A stretch of 64,000 bases of DNA from Aulostomus chinensis (Eukaryota; Chordata; Actinopteri; Syngnathiformes; Aulostomidae). Below are positions 63,630-64,000 of this stretch, one piece after another. Position 1 is the first letter of the stretch. The number at the start of each line of letters is the position of its first letter. Location: the NCBI GenBank assembly GCA_037954235.1, contig JBBMOA010000015.1, positions 437,501 to 501,500 of the forward strand. Direction: 5' to 3'. The position numbers were made by a program, and so were the translations under genes. Under the pieces are notes generated by a model, which saw nothing but the letters and a program-made list of their open reading frames with translations, was not told the origin of the DNA and did no database searches.

Positions 63630-64000
63630 GTACAACCACGCAGTAGCCAGAGTGATGCCACTCAGCAGATTTGCAGGAGTTTGAAACACAGATGCACCTG
63701 GAGACACACATGTACTGCTAGTCTAAGAGCGCTAGCAGCTAGCCCAGGAATGCTGTTGATCATGGCAGGAGTGCTTGTTGGTAGCCCACACTAGAAATGA
63801 AATGTGTTATACGAATGCTCGGGATTATCCTTGGAGTGCTGGTCTCGGAATGTTAGCACCTAGCCTGGAAATTCAGTAGCTTGTGGTGGGAATGCATGAG
63901 TAAGCAACAAATGCTGGTTACTTGCTTGAGAATGAGATGCTCACAGCTAGCCTGGCAGCTAGAGATTAGCCTGTACATTTGAGTGATGAAGTTACAACAG
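63630..64000. other. trappc14 intron 12 (start)
   Basis: Non-coding, with loosely repeated GCTAGC-containing segments (AGCTAGCC, CTAGCC). No exon seen before the window ends. Confidence 0.45.

Overview
The window is nuclear DNA from a ray-finned fish. It holds small, intron-rich protein genes with GT-AG splice sites. It also holds fish-type retroelements (RTE- and L2/jockey-type LINEs, a Penelope-like element, tRNA-derived SINEs), a fish odorant-receptor 131-like pseudogene, and a great deal of micro- and minisatellite DNA. I cannot name the species. There are no prokaryotic features, no CRISPR array and no operon. Genes were found by reading exons against remembered vertebrate protein families and checking that splice phases join; no database search was run. 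Layout, left to right: (1) camk2a, minus strand: coding exons 4 to 1 at 2976-13805, the rest off the left edge. Its intron 4 holds a decayed LINE (1-2073), intron 3 a >3-kb triplet-based minisatellite beside the exon-3 donor, and intron 1 a palindromic MITE-like element and a 67-bp minisatellite. (2) sra1, minus strand, six coding exons at 15204-18546, complete. (3) A shared CpG-rich 1.1-kb region, then apbb3 (Fe65-like 2), plus strand, 13 coding exons at 19665-35600, complete, including a 6-nt microexon. Its introns carry an RTE LINE, two minisatellites, long GT tracts and an inverted Penelope-like insertion with a 13-bp target-site duplication. (4) cystm1, plus strand, four coding exons at 41955-44915, with a probable non-coding first exon near 37020-37110. 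The upstream region holds a 2.4-kb GC-rich poly(A) retroposon and the first intron about 100 copies of a 22/19-bp satellite. (5) An odorant-receptor pseudogene, minus strand, 46175-47131. (6) trappc14 (map11/C7orf43), plus strand, 12 coding exons at 50372-63629, with its last exon(s) beyond the right edge. The genes are not a functional unit: a synaptic kinase, a nuclear-receptor coregulator, an APP-binding adaptor, a small Cys-rich tail protein and a TRAPPII/ciliogenesis subunit. sra1, apbb3 and cystm1 lie at human 5q31.3 and CAMK2A at 5q32, so most of the block is conserved; human TRAPPC14 is at 7q22. I found no convincing new biochemical system. The most unusual features are structural: GT-repeat arrays that form whole 3' splice sites of constitutive exons, minisatellites filling many introns, and a young retroposon family with no recognisable ORF, caught with clean target-site duplications in two places.
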